Shown here: positions 51,919 to 63,950 of the stretch, in pieces
Position numbering within the stretch: position 1 is the first letter of the stretch
Layout: the number at the start of each line of letters is the position of its first letter
Assembly (NCBI GenBank): GCA_963691655.1
Contig: CAVNUY010000025.1
Coordinates: 1 to 64,000 of the forward strand
Length of the DNA: 64,000 bases
Source: Toxonevra muliebris
Taxonomy: Eukaryota > Arthropoda > Insecta > Diptera > Pallopteridae
Direction: 5' to 3'
The notes under the pieces: model-generated
Databases searched by the model: none
Told to the model about the DNA's origin: nothing
Seen by the model: the letters and a program-made list of their open reading frames with translations, nothing else
Made by a program: the position numbers and the translations under genes

Positions 51919-54370
51919 TCATAGAAACGAAATTGAGCTAAGGTTATTAGCCAGGTTATTAGTCTTCACAAAATTCATTTCAGTATGAGAAATGGCAATG
52001 CTGCTCGGAATGGTTACATCTTTGAATCTTGCAAGGGTGTTTCGGAGAAAACGAAACATGTATGCAATCATCCTTAGAGCATGTGGATAGGAAGAGAACC
52101 GATCGAGAATGTCGGATGGCTCATCAAGGGTATGAAAGGTCTCCACTTTCCGTTGCTCAATAATTGGCCCACTATTCGGTTGAGATTTTGGCCAGAAATC
52201 TTGCGCTTTCTGTAGCCACACTGGGCCATTCCACCACAAAGAGGACGAGACTAAATCCTGTGGTAGGCATCCTCTCGTTCCTAAGTCTGCAGGATTGTCA
52301 GCACTTGAGACGTGCCGCCATGTAGCGTTGCCGACATTTTTTAATATTTCGGATGTGCGGTTTGCTACATATGTTTTCCACATGTGAGGGGGTTTTTCTA
52401 GCCATGCCAGGACGATGGAAGAATCGCACCATAGGAAAAGTGTGGCATGCCCTAGACCGAGTTGAGCTCGAATATGATTAACTAATTTTGAAAGCAGGAC
52501 CGCACCGCACAATTCTAAACGGGGGAGGCTTATAGTTTGGAGAGCAGCAACTTTTCCTTTGGAAACAAGAAGGTGGGAGCAGACAGATTGGTCATCTATT
52601 TGCATACGTATATACAGAGATGCACAGTACGCCTTTTCAGAAGCATCGCAGAATCCATGGATTTGAATGTTTTTGTAGGATGAGAAGTTATATGTCATCG
52701 ACATATGTTTCTTCAAGGAGTATTTTTGACGCGAGAGGAGTCTCTGTTTTGTGTCATTTGCCGGCTGATGGATGGTTATTATGGCTAGATAAGGAGCACA
52801 GCCTACACCGAATGTGACGGTGTTTAATTGATAATCCTGAATGGGTTCTTGTGGAGATTTACGAAAGATAATTCGTTGGAATTTTTGATCGTCTGCATGA
52901 ACCAGGATCTGCCTATACATCTTTTCAATGTCACTATTGAAAACGAACTTATACAGCCACTTGAGGATAATAACCATCAGGTCTGATTGTAGTGTAGGGC
53001 CAGTGTGGAGAACGTCATTCAATGAGTTTCCGGAACTTGACTTTTTTGGTGCGTTGAAAACGACTCGTATTTTGGAAGTAATTTTTTCGGGTCGGATTAC
53101 TGCATGGTGGGGCAAAGAGAAAGAAAAACATCTACCATTGGAGATAATTTCACGGGAGGATGTTACTTCCATATGGTTTAAGGTGATGTATTCTTCCAAA
53201 ACTTCACTGTATAATTTTTTGAGATCACCCTTTTTTTCAAGTGAGCGTTCTATGCTCAATAGTTGTTGGTAAGTGGAGCTTCGGGAGTGCCCTAATGCTA
53301 AGTTTCTTGGGAATTCTTTCTTGAATGGAAGTCTTACAATATAGCGACCATCAGGTCTTCGGGTTGTAGTCTTTTGGTACAACTTCTCACAAGCTATATC
53401 GTCTTCAGATAGAGGATGGGATTGTGGTAACTCTTCCTGTTCCCTGAATTTTCTGAGTTGAAGGCTTACAGGGTCGTGCGAAATGATTTGCGAAACTTGT
53501 ATCGAGAATGTTGATACATTTTCTGTTATAGGACCACTTAGGCTCCAACCAACTATGGTATTTTGGGCTAAAAGGCTACCACAAGTAATACGTGTGCCTT
53601 CCAGAAGTATCTTTGGGGTAAGATCACTTCCTATAACTATATCGATTTGGGCTGGTGAGAAACAGTTGGGATCGGCGAGATTTAAAGTCGATAGCTCATC
53701 CCAATTCGGATGGCTTGCCTTAAAAGTGGGTAATAGCTTTGTAAGCTGGGGCAGAACTATGGCTTGCGCTTCAGTTTTAGTATGGTTGCACTTAACCAGA
53801 GTCAAGAAGCAGATTCGATTTGCGTTCTGAACAACTGCACCTCCTATGCCGGAAATTGCATAATGGGAGTTTTTTGTGGGGAGCCCTATTCGTTTCTGAA
53901 CCTTTGAGGAGATGAAGGTCCGTTGCGAACCTTGATCAATCAGGGCTCTAACTTTGAAAAGCTCGCCTGACTGCGCAAGGGAAACTATGGCTGTGGGGAG
54001 TAATATTCTTTTATTATTACTTGTGTGATGTGATTGTATCATATCACTTGGCTCCTGCCGTGAACATGAGGGTTGTTCCGACGGCAGTGTTGTAGAGACT
54101 TGGGAAAAGGTCGGTTTGAGTGTCCTATTATGAGATTGTGGTGTAATTCCAGAAGCATAATGTAGCATTGAATGGTGCCTTTTCTGGCAGTAAACACAAG
54201 TGAAATTACTTTTGCAATCTTGCCTCTTGTGTGAGAACGCAAGGCAATTTTCACAAAAGCTATTATCACGGACATAATTTTGTCTTTCCGGGATAGACAT
54301 TTGTTTGAATTTGGGACAAAATCTAAGGGAATGATTTAGTTGGCATAATCTGCAGCGGAAGGATTGCGAT
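51919..54370 (-). pseudogene. pol: Pao/BEL Gag zinc fingers, protease, damaged RT and RNase H
   Basis: A 793-codon frame with Gag-type fingers ([27 protein letters not shown]), protease [13 protein letters not shown] (D-Q-G active-site variant) and RT N-terminal motifs ([47 protein letters not shown]). Near 52740 the frame slips by one, so the YVDD codons (52694-52705) are read out of frame. Then sequence jumps straight to RNase H-like [14 protein letters not shown] and [14 protein letters not shown], with about 200 residues missing. The polyprotein is open but cannot be a working RT. Confidence 0.85.
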
Positions 54371-55441
54371 AAGAGTGAGATCTATTCAGATATTTATTTT
54401 GGGTAAGATTATTGTGATTGGAGATATTTGGTTTCGGTTTACTGGGACTTATGCTATCAAGTCTTTCCACTATCTCGTATCTGGCAGTTAGAAATTTATT
54501 AATTTGGGACCAAACTGGGAGATCTTTACGAGATTTGAGGGATTGCTCCCAAAGAGACAGTGTTTCCTCGGATAATTTGGAGGAGCAAATATAAACCAGA
54601 TTGGGGTCCCAATTCTTCGTATTGACACCTTGAGAGGAAAGAACACATAAACTGTTATTGATGGTGGTTTGTATTTTCTGTATTGCATTACTATTTTCTG
54701 AAATTATGGGTGTAATATTTAAAAGGGTTTTAATTTGATTATCGACTAGGATACGTGTGTTCCCATATCGCGATTTTAAAGCTTCCCATGCTAAATCAAA
54801 ATTATTGTCGTTTAGCTGGTACTGTTTTACAATAGCACCAGCTTGACCTTTAGTTTTGCATCGGAGGTGGTATAATTTTTGGGCTAGAGTGAGTTTAGGG
54901 TGGTTTATATACACCGCAGTAAACATGTCCCGGAAGGACGGCCACTCTTCATACCCTCCGTAAAAGACTTCCGTGTCACAGGGTGAAAATTTGAGATGAA
55001 TTTCCGAATTCGTGGGTTGAATTTGATTTAAAACTTGTGTTGTTGTGGGTGCTTGGGATTGGAGTCTAGATTGAGTCTGTAAAATTTTGAGCAGATCGAG
55101 CAATTGAGCTTTGCATTCTTCAAAATCTTCTGTGCAGATATCGAACTTGCTGCATGCGAACTCCTTAAATTTTTATGGCAGTGCAGCATCGTCGGCGACG
55201 CATGCCATTTGCGGTCAAGATTTTGAAGCCTGACTTCTACTCAGGATTCTGTTTGGTGCTCTATGTCCAATGCTGCTATTTTGTTGCACAACTGCACGAG
55301 GGTGTCAGTTTCAAATAAGAATTTGGTTGCTGCTACATCTTGTCGAGTTGTACTCCTCGTGCGAGGTTTCGATGGCTTTTTTGAGTCTTTGTCAAACTCA
55401 TCTTGCGACCCGCTTGCTGTTGGAGGTGGCGATCTAATCAT
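54336..55441 (-). pseudogene. gag: Pao/BEL Gag
   Basis: 55241-55441 starts MIRSPPPTASGSQDEFDKD and reads LVQLCNKIAALDIEHQTES before a stop. 54336-55103 contains the DUF1759 region (FYGGYEEWPSFRDMFTAVY, LHRCKTKGQAG-like, AWEALKSRYGN, VWSQINKFLTARYE). At about 54360 a one-base shift separates it from [16 protein letters not shown], the first zinc finger, which continues into the pol frame. Confidence 0.8.
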
Positions 55442-55449
55442 GATAACTA

Positions 55450-56566
55450 TTTACGACCAATAGAGAATAGAGAAAATGTACACTTAGAGTGTTTAACTAA
55501 CTGTTATTTAATAGAATGCTACGCAAAACGAGGGTTTGGTGTAAAAGTTAAAACTATTCAAATATGTAAATTCAGTCCAATGAGAAATGGAATAACGAAT
55601 AAATTAACAATGAAGGGGATAAGATAATTGGTTTTTTTTGATCGTGAGATTATGGTATGACTATGTAAAGAAAACGCGTCAATTTTATATGAGCATATAG
55701 AGAAAGTTTTTCGTATCTAAATACATATGTACTTTAATGCATATATGTATATTAGATGGCTTATTTGCTCCATACATTTTGCTAAAGTATTTCAGATCTT
55801 AATTGTGACAGCAGGATATGAAAATAGGGTGCTAAAAACCAATTAAATTGAAAAAAAAATTTAAATTTGAGAAAACTGGATGCGATACTCCGAAAACTGT
55901 GATTTTAAAGGATGTTTTACAATAGGTTTGGGATTTTGTATGAAAAAAGCATTTAACTTGCATATAAAAGATTTTTAGATATCTCTATCTATGTCAAAAA
56001 TGCCGCTAAAGCGAATGACGTTGTTTTTTGATACAACTGAACCCAAAGCCACCCCTAGCGCCTGAAGTGACCATTTAACACTTTTTTTTACATATTTTTA
56101 AATTCACCCGTTAGGATTTTGAATATAGCGGTAATTTTTTTAAAACTAAAGTAAGTAGGATTGTAGGTAATTCAATTTGGTTTATTTAAAGTACAAACAT
56201 TTTTCAAATCGAGTTATATTAGAACTAGTAAATTTTTAGTGAACCCATGTCGAGTACAATCAAGTTCACCTTGAGTTGATTACTTGACTGAATGTTTTAC
56301 AAATAGTAAATGTCTACCCATACTTTACCCACCAAATTCCATTGGCAAATCATATTATCATTCCAAATCTTAGTACTGCATTACAAATAGTTTCTAAGAT
56401 ATACAATAATGAAAATTCAGGCTATATGGAAAGTTCCCCGCCGTCTTTTTCAATCCTAAGCACATTTTTTTTTGTGGCGTGGTTTTGTCAGCCAACGTTG
56501 GTAAATGGTTCTGGATATATATATATGAGAGCATTAGAGTTGAACGGAAAAGGCCACGCCATATTT
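55450..56566. other. Non-coding interval upstream of Pao/BEL
   Basis: Should contain the BEL 5' LTR, but no copy of the 50195-50512 sequence is recognisable here. AT-rich, no gene seen. Confidence 0.4.
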
Positions 56567-56760
56567 GGAATGCCAAATAACGTTTCTTAGAGACGTGCCA
56601 CAAATGAATACTGAGATATTCCATAGCTAAAACTCAGATTATGTAGGAGATGCAATATTTTTTCATGGAATGCCAAAATAACGTTTTTTAGAGACGTGCC
56701 ACAAATGAATACTGAGATATTCCATAGCTAAAACTCAGATTATATAGGAGATGCAATGTC
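56567..56760 (+). repeat. Tandem duplication, 100-bp period
   Basis: GGAATGCCAAATAACGTTT...GAGACGTGCCACAAATGAAT starts at 56567 and again at 56667, with a few differences. Confidence 0.85.
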
Positions 56761-57734
56761 CCTTTTTTTCAATTTCACAGACCTTTTTTCTGTGGCATAA
56801 TTGCCAATTAATATCCTTATACTAAATTTCTGGTTGTGGAGATATACCCAGTGGCGTGCCTAGCATTTACTGATGAGGCAAGCCCAGTGCATTTTTTTAC
56901 CAAACCAAAAAGGCTAAAATTGACAATAAGGATGGAATGCTCAAGATCCCGATTGAAGCATTGAAGAAGGAATATGGGAGCTCTGTTTGGACTTTACCAA
57001 CGTTTTTAGACGTGCTGAAATATTAACATTAAAAATACAAAATGAGCATATAAATTCAGGAGGTGGACGTAGAAAGGCCATTTTTGGACTTAAATTGATA
57101 TAGGCTCCGCAAAAGTATCATTTAAAAAACAAATCGTTGAATGATATACTATTTTTTAAACTAAACGATAATTTCTCTTAATATAAACCTTATTAATAAA
57201 ACTGCAAATTATCAAATATAAGAAAATGGCAACGGAATGAAAAAATCCAAATTGCAAAGTAACTAAATGCATGGATGTAAATAAGTAAAACTATTATTTG
57301 AAAAACTTTGTTTTGCTTCATTTTTATTTGAACCTAAACACTGTTATTTTTTGCTTGAACCTGAACACGAACCCAAATTTAACCGGTTCGAAACTTTGTT
57401 AAAAACTAATGGCGCAAAAAAATAGGAGTAAAAGAAAGTGGAGTAAATACTTTCCAAATGCCAAACAAAAACTGAAAGCCAGCTTTTAAGTTCTATATGA
57501 AATCATACATAGTAGTAGAAAATTGGTATGCTGCTACTTTTTATGGAACTGCACATACTAAAAATGCTATTGAACTTCCTATAAGAATAAGCGAGATAGC
57601 ATGTTATGAAAACATACATTTTCAAATTTTTTATTAGTACATATACGAGCTATTGAAAAACAGGGTATATGTCTATGAATAATAAACATATGTCTATGAA
57701 TAATAGTATGAAAAAAAATAATTATTTGTATAAA
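56761..57734. other. Non-coding interval with one transposon-like end
   Basis: CAGTGGCGTGCCTAGCATTT at 56850 resembles a terminal repeat of a DNA transposon, but no partner end was found. A 23-bp unit (ATATGTCTATGAATAATA) is repeated twice at 57667-57712. Confidence 0.4.
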
Positions 57735-57885
57735 AAAGAATCATTTGGTCCACCTTTAGTTAAATTCGAACTCGCGACACCAAAAAAACTCAGAATTCCT
57801 TTGCACAACCACGACTTTACACTTATTTTTAACTCACTCAGCCACCCACATTTATAAAATAACTCGATCACATTAGTAATATGTA
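57735..57885 (-). repeat. tRNA-like repeat, degenerate copy 1
   Basis: Minus strand has a B-box-like GAGTTCGAATTTAAC near 57768 and, beside it on the plus strand, CGATCACATTAGTAATATGTA, the common sequence that follows the other two copies (60890, 61510). Confidence 0.45.
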
Positions 57886-57984
57886 TTTGATAATGTATTA
57901 TGTCTATTTGTATGTTTTATATTTACCTTTGTCTTTATTTCTTGTGTATTTATTTTTTTAGACCACAAAAAAGAAAAAAAAAAT

Positions 57985-58085
57985 TGGTCCGCTTCAAGTG
58001 AGATTTGAACCCACTATTAAAAAAAAACTATTTCCAGCATCCACTACTACTTTCCCCTACCTCCTAACCAATTCATCTACACAAC
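57985..58085 (-). repeat. tRNA-like repeat copy 2, left part (split by hAT)
   Basis: Minus strand reads GTGGGTTCAAATCTCAC (B-box-like) after TGGTTAGGAGGTAGG. The repeat continues on the other side of the hAT element at 60876. Confidence 0.5.
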
Positions 58086-60867
58086 CAAGGTTGCCAGAAG
58101 ATTTCAAGTAAAATTCGTCATTTCAGTAAAAAATAATCGTAATTTTCATTAAAAAATCGTCACATCAACTTATATTTTTATTTATACATACATATATATT
58201 CAAATAATGCGTTAAAGTATAACATACAATATATATACATATTTACACAACAAAAAAAAAAAAATACAATTCATTCATTTGGTAGAAATTATTATGGCAC
58301 AGTAAAAATATATAATATATTAGTACTCAAATTTTTACGTATAATATTGGGAAGGTTTATAATTTTTTAAAATATCATTTTCAATAGTTAAATTATAGCA
58401 TGAACAATTATTTAACAACAAATAGTCTTGTGTTAATAAAATACCTTCTAATGTGGTATAATCCAAACGATTTCTGTATTTCGTTTTATTTAAATTGACT
58501 TTAGAAAAAATGCGTTCAACATTTGCAGAGGAATTGGGAAGGCACATTAAATTTGAGACAAATTTTGACAATAAAGGGAAAGCTTGTGACGAATCACCTC
58601 GTTTGATTTTAGCGATTGTTTCCCAAAATTTCTCTGCAGTTACTTCCTCAATATTATCAAAATATTCTTCAAATTTAATGTGCCTGAGTTCTCTATACTC
58701 ATTATCTAAAATTTGCTTGTCTTTTTCTGCAATTAAGTTTGGAAATTTGAAATTAAATTTTGTAATGAACACATTTCTTTTTTCACAATATTCCTTGGCT
58801 CCATGAAGGATAAATCTTTTAAAACAGAATTTTTGAAATCAAATCTTTTTTGTATTTGTTTGCATAATTCAACATAAAAAGACGTACAATTGATAATAAA
58901 TTCGCGTACGACAACTTCTGATAATTTACATTTCGCCAATCTTTCTTGAACGTAAATTCCTAGGTAAATACTCTCATTTTCTAAAAACTTTGATGTGTCT
59001 TCAAAAACAAGTTCATAAATGTGCTCAATATGCAAATATTGTGGCTTTATAAAATTATCCAAAATTGTCATATAAAGTCTTTGCATTTCCGTGTACATTT
59101 TTTGAATTTGAGAGTTTTTACTCTGAAAAATTGTATTTACATTATTTATAACACGAAGAATATACTTTAGAAAACATAGATATAACTCATGTAAATCATT
59201 TAAATTATCAAAAATAGCGCTGGCACTATCAATATGATCCACATGAAGCATGAAGCATTTTGTTAGGCTTGTATTCTAATAGCATTGACACTTTTGCAAA
59301 TTTTGCGCTTCTCTGCGGTCTATTTGAAATGTAGTTGTACACATTGCGCACCAAAGACTCTATTGAAGAATGAAGTTTAAGGCATGCATATGAGGAGCAT
59401 AGCGCTAATGAATGGCAAATACATTTCAAAATAAGTAAATTCGGTATATCATCTTTGAATAACTTTGCTACAGAAAGATTTTTTCCCGTCATGTTTGGCG
59501 TTCCGTCAGCGGCAAAGCCAATCATATTTTTATAACAAATGTTATGTTTTTCAAAGTACTCTACAATACACTTGTATATGCTTTTGGCATCACAATTTTC
59601 TACAAGAATCAAAGCAAAGAAGAAATCTTTAATACAAAAGTTTAAACAAAGACGTATTACCAGGCAAAGCGGTTTTTGGTTGCTAATATCAGTTGATTCG
59701 TCAATACATAAGGAAAACTTATGCTCTCGTAGCAGACTGCATATGCACTCAAATTGTGTGCGCCCTAAGACATTTTTTACCAAACATGTTGTCTTTGTTC
59801 TTCCGCAAGAAATTTTGGATGCAATGTTAGAATCAACCAATGCAGTTTTTATAAATAAAGACAAATGGTCCACGCACGAAAAGGGTAAGTTATGTTCAGC
59901 TATAAAAGCACTTAACTGTAGCTCCCTGTGCGCCTTTTTTATTTCCTTTGTGGTATTTTGGAATTTTTCGGTAATTGTCGACTGGTTTTGTAGAAGGCCT
60001 TGCGCTCTTTCTTTATGTTTTTTCGTAGCGCTGTGGCTTATCAAATCAGCCCTACCTGAGCTTACTTTCAGAACTGAATTGCATCTTTTACAAAAAGTTC
60101 TTCTTCGCCGGATCCACTTACGCTCTTTATCAGCCATTGATGGAAATCGTCTAACCACGAAGCACATATCTTTCGCTTTTTTTGTTTTTAAACCTGCAAA
60201 ATAATTTTTTGATAATAATGTATAAAAAATCTAATGCTTTATACTATTTTTACATTAGCATTATATTTTTCCGGATTACCGCTGCATTCTCTCGAAGTAC
60301 AAATTCCATCTATAAATCAAATGCATCATAATAACTATCTGTACTTTATTGCAAATTACAATATTTATTAGCTTACTTACCATTGCGAATTAAAAACTTA
60401 TCCATTTTTTTCTATTTTACTTCATAATTTTTTACTTTTGGCGAACAAGACACTACCAGCAATTCAATGCAAACGAATTCTATTAACTAGTGATATAGCA
60501 AGTATCGAATAACCAAACCTTCGCATTTGATCCTTCCTTTTTGCTTTGGTATCCAATAGTTATTTGTGAAAAGTGTTCTAAACATGCTTATGCTCGCTGC
60601 CATTCAACATGAATAAAAAAATCTAAATGCTACACCACTACTACCAAGTTTCAACATCCATTCTACTGCAAATGCTGAATGTGAAACACAGGTTGCACAA
60701 GACGATTTACAAAATATTTGAGCATAGTTGCATTTTTATGCAACTAATTATGGAGAGTATTAATTGAAGGGAATATAAAATCGTCCTTTTTGAAAAAAAA
60801 TCGTCAATCGTCATTGGAGCTCAAATATCGTCAAAATGACGATAAAATCGTCATTCTGGCAACGCTA
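58086..60867 (-). mobile_element. hAT element with 8-bp target duplication
   Basis: 2782 bp. Ends CAAGGTTGCCAGAA and (reverse complement of right end) TAGCGTTGCCAGAA; identical 8-bp flanks TACACAAC at 58078-58085 and 60868-60875. Sub-terminal regions are rich in repeated CGTCATTTT/AAATCGTCA words, possible transposase-binding motifs. It carries a broken hAT transposase on the minus strand. Confidence 0.85.
58335..60167 (-). pseudogene. hAT transposase (ZMYM6/SCAND3-like type), two frameshifts
   Basis: Three frames in order. 60167-59229: a basic N-terminus with a CKRCNSVLKVSSGRADLISH zinc finger (BED-like C2H2), CIDESTDISNQK (first catalytic Asp region), MIGFAADGTPNMTGKNL (second) and LKCICHSLALC. 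59251-58733: alpha-helical insertion domain. 58772-58335: FPLLSKFVSNLMCLPNSSANVERIFSKVN, shown shortened as LPNSSANVERIFSKVN, and NRLDYTTLEGIL, the hAT C-terminal dimerisation region with the catalytic Glu. The frames overlap by ~20-40 nt, so two small indels inactivate an otherwise full-length (~600 aa) enzyme. Confidence 0.85.
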
Positions 60868-60875
60868 TACACAAC

Positions 60876-61245
60876 ACTATGAAGTGCTGTGATCAAATTA
60901 GTAATATGTAGTTATAGTACATTCATGCAAATGAAAAAACATTTAAAACAGAAAGCTCTCACGCATTCTTTTCGGGTTTATGTTTGTGTAGTGGAAATTG
61001 CAGGGAGCGAAACAAAAAAAAAATTTAGGTTTGATTCTAGGAAAAAGAAATTTATTTTCAATACAAATGTAAGGAGAACGAATTTTTAATATAAAAATGC
61101 ATTATACAGGTAAACGATAAGATCTATAATCTTTCCATACAGAATTTTAATATACCTCTTTTAGTTTAAGCATTGCGAAATATAGAAACCTATTAGGACT
61201 AAACATTAAACAGCGCTCTATTTTATATATATATAGAAGATATAT
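60876..61245 (+). repeat. tRNA-like repeat copy 2, right part
   Basis: GATCAAATTAGTAATATGTA...AAAATGCATTATACAGG...CCTATTAGGACTAAACATT aligns with copy 3 at 61508-62055. With the hAT element and one target copy set aside, it continues directly from 58085. Confidence 0.7.
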
Positions 61246-61417
61246 ATAAATATTTGTAAATAAACAATTTTTCCATGACCAAATTGATAGCATACTATAT
61301 TTTTATATTTATGAAATTATTTATGAAAGTATAATATTTGCATATTGTATATATTGTCTTGGTAGGTATTTTTGTTGAATATTTACTTTTTTTCCACCAT
61401 ACCGATGAAAATGGTTT

Positions 61418-62085
61418 GCTATTAGTGGGATTGAACCCAATAACATCCTCTCTAATTCCTTTTACCCTTCACTTTAACACTCTCATCCATACACCACCAT
61501 GTGAAGTCATGATCAAATTAGTAATATATAGTTACAATCATTCAAATGAAGAATCATATAAAACGAAAGCTCGCATTCTATTGTTTTGTGTTTGTGTGGT
61601 AGAAATCACAGAGAGCGAGATAGAGGAGAAATGAAAAGAAACTAAATCAAAATCATTGTTATTAGTTCTAGGAAAAACATAAATATTTACAATAACAAAT
61701 GTAATGTGAACAAATTTTTAATATAAAAATGCATTTTACAGGTAAAATATCAACTTTAGATGTATGCCACCACTGACTTTATTTTAGCAAACGATAAGAT
61801 CTATAACCTTTCTATACATAATTTGAATGTACCTCTTATAGTTTAAGCAGCATTTTACATTAAGTAGCTAAATTTTTTAAAAAAATTGACTTTGGTTCAA
61901 ATATCAATCTATATTAAAGAAACTATTATATATATATAACTTAAAATAAATATCAACTTAACTCGAAAAATGTCCAAAGCAATTACATACGAAATTTCAT
62001 GACAATCCGTTGCGAAATATAGAAACCTATTAGGACTAAACATTTAACAGCCTCTATTTTATATATATAGATCATATCAATTATA
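61418..62085. repeat. tRNA-like repeat copy 3 (uninterrupted)
   Basis: The minus strand has GGGTTCAATCCC (clear B box) at about 61428-61440 and tRNA-like sequence to 61505. The plus-strand remainder matches copy 2 with an extra ~150-bp block (about 61860-62005). The equivalent of the hAT target reads CATCCATACACCACCATGTG without an insert. Confidence 0.6.
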
Positions 62086-63000
62086 TCATATCATATCATA
62101 TCAAAATGATATTGGAACAATATCAAAATTGATATTTTTAACATCGGACGAATATTGTAGAGGAAAAATATCAATTTTACAGCTGTTTTTTACAATTTTT
62201 TTTTTTCGGTGTAGTGACACATGATCTATCTAAGGCAATGTCGGGTAAACCAAGTATGTATCTGAGAGAGCGACAGTGCTCTTCTGTTATTTACACTGCA
62301 AATGAAATGCTATCTTGCTTTTTTTATAGGAAGTGTAATTAGATGTAGTTTTGTTAGAGCAAGACAATAATACAATTTGTGAGCACGGTTGCCAACTTTT
62401 CGATCTTTGAATACGGGACAGGTTGGGGAAAGATGGTTGTTTCGATGAGTCAGTCTTTAAAAATTCGCTGAATTCAGAGAGTGAGCATATAACATCGTTA
62501 ACTATAGTTTCAGCCGAGCTATATATCATTGGAAATATAATTTAATCAAACTTTTTGCAATAAATGGCTGAGATACGGGTGATAAAAGTTCAATTTTAGT
62601 AAGATTTTTGGGTAATTTTCAGACAAGTCGTAGACTAAGTAGGTATTTCTCACAAAATTTTAAGTTTTATTATTTTAATCGATAGGCCATTCTATTACAA
62701 AAATTTCAAACATAAAATTTTAATTTTTTCACTGTTTGAAATGAAGAACCAATTGAACTTCTCATGTAACTCAAAAGTCGTTATTATGTCTTATTTCAAA
62801 AAACTTACCAACTGAAAAAAAATGAATGTGATTTTTATATTCAGCGATCGCGAATTAGCTTAAAAACATACTTTGGTGCGTGTTAATTATATTTTGAAAT
62901 TTTGTAATCCAGAATGCCATTGTTCGTCAATAGTTTGTACGTTACACGAAGTAGCTTATAGTGTACATCAGCAGCTTTACACTTCACACTTAGGCCATCG
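62086..63000. other. Non-coding interval with CATAT microsatellite
   Basis: Short (ATCAT)n-like run at 62086-62120 and GATATT palindromes to 62160. The remainder is unassigned. Confidence 0.45.
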
Positions 63001-63006
63001 ATACGG

Positions 63007-63950
63007 TCAACCACGCCTCACTCTTTTGCAATGTATATGAACTACCTGTGTGGTTGATATTCGCTTATGGAGATCCGTAACGGTAAATCGAAATATCGAA
63101 TGGTGGAGTTCTTTCCCCGCTGATATTTGTCCTATGGCTAGCAACTGATGATAAAATTCAGCCCCAAGAAGTACATCAATTCTACCGGGGCAATTGAAAT
63201 CTGGATCAGCTAAGGTGATGTTTTTTGGAATTGGCCATTGTGATATGTCCAATTGTTGTGTTGGTTGAGGAGAGATTATCTGTGGTAGTACAAATGCTTC
63301 TAGACGTGTGGTAAAACCGTTAATTCTTGAGTGTAGGCCTAGATTGACTCTATGCTGTGCATTTTGCTTCCCGCTCCCTATTCCCTGGATCATCACAATA
63401 GCGGTTTTTGTTGTAGCTCCTAGCTCCTTGACTAGCCGTTCGCTCACTAAATTGACCTGAGAGCCGGAGTCAAGAATGGCTCTGCATTCAATTTGGTTGC
63501 CGTTGTTGCTGATTAGCCTCACGTTTGTGGTGCTGAGAAGAACGTATCCCCTTTGATTCCTCCCTTTCGATGCCACAAGTGTGGTGGATGGTTGTACAGA
63601 TTTACTAGGATGTGACGCCGTGACCTGATTTGTGACTGATTCACTACGATTGCCGTCGAAGTGTACTAATGTGTTGTGTTTGTGCTTGCATTTAGTACAA
63701 TGTCTCCCAACGCAGTCTTTGGTCCAATGCCCAGATTTCATGCAATTGATGCAAAGGTTATGGCTTTTTAGGAATTGCAGCCGCTGTTGAACCGTCAATT
63801 GTTGAAAACTCTGGCATGCATGCAATGGATGTTCTTTCACATTGCAAGCCTTGCAGATTTTTCCTTTGTTATCTGCCTCTAATAGCAGCGTTAACGGTTT
63901 TGTTTGGGTTCTTTCCTTCTGACCTTTGGATTTTCTAGTGACTGCTCATA
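63007..63950 (-). pseudogene. Second Pao/BEL element: Gag zinc fingers and protease, truncated
   Basis: Readable from a stop near 63950: KGKICKACNVKEHPLHACQS (first finger), CINCMKSGHWTKDC and CTKCKHKHNTLVH, then protease CRAILDSGSQVNLVS (D-S-G active site) and DPDFNCPGRIDVLLGAEFY, the conserved end of BEL proteases. It stops at 63007 before any RT, and the DNA beyond is not BEL. Its upstream gag lies past the window edge. Its protease (DSGSQ) and spacing differ from the copy at 52-55 kb (DQGSQ), so it is a different BEL lineage. Confidence 0.8.

Noticed and set aside
52694..52705. Claim that the BEL YVDD is wholly deleted
   Set aside because: The codons TAT GTC GAT GAC are present on the minus strand but out of frame; the deletion begins just after them.
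52928..53830. Plus-strand frames of 114-115 codons
   Set aside because: Antisense shadows of the Pao/BEL protease and RT.
59539..60204. 221-codon plus-strand frame
   Set aside because: Exact antisense of the hAT transposase frame.
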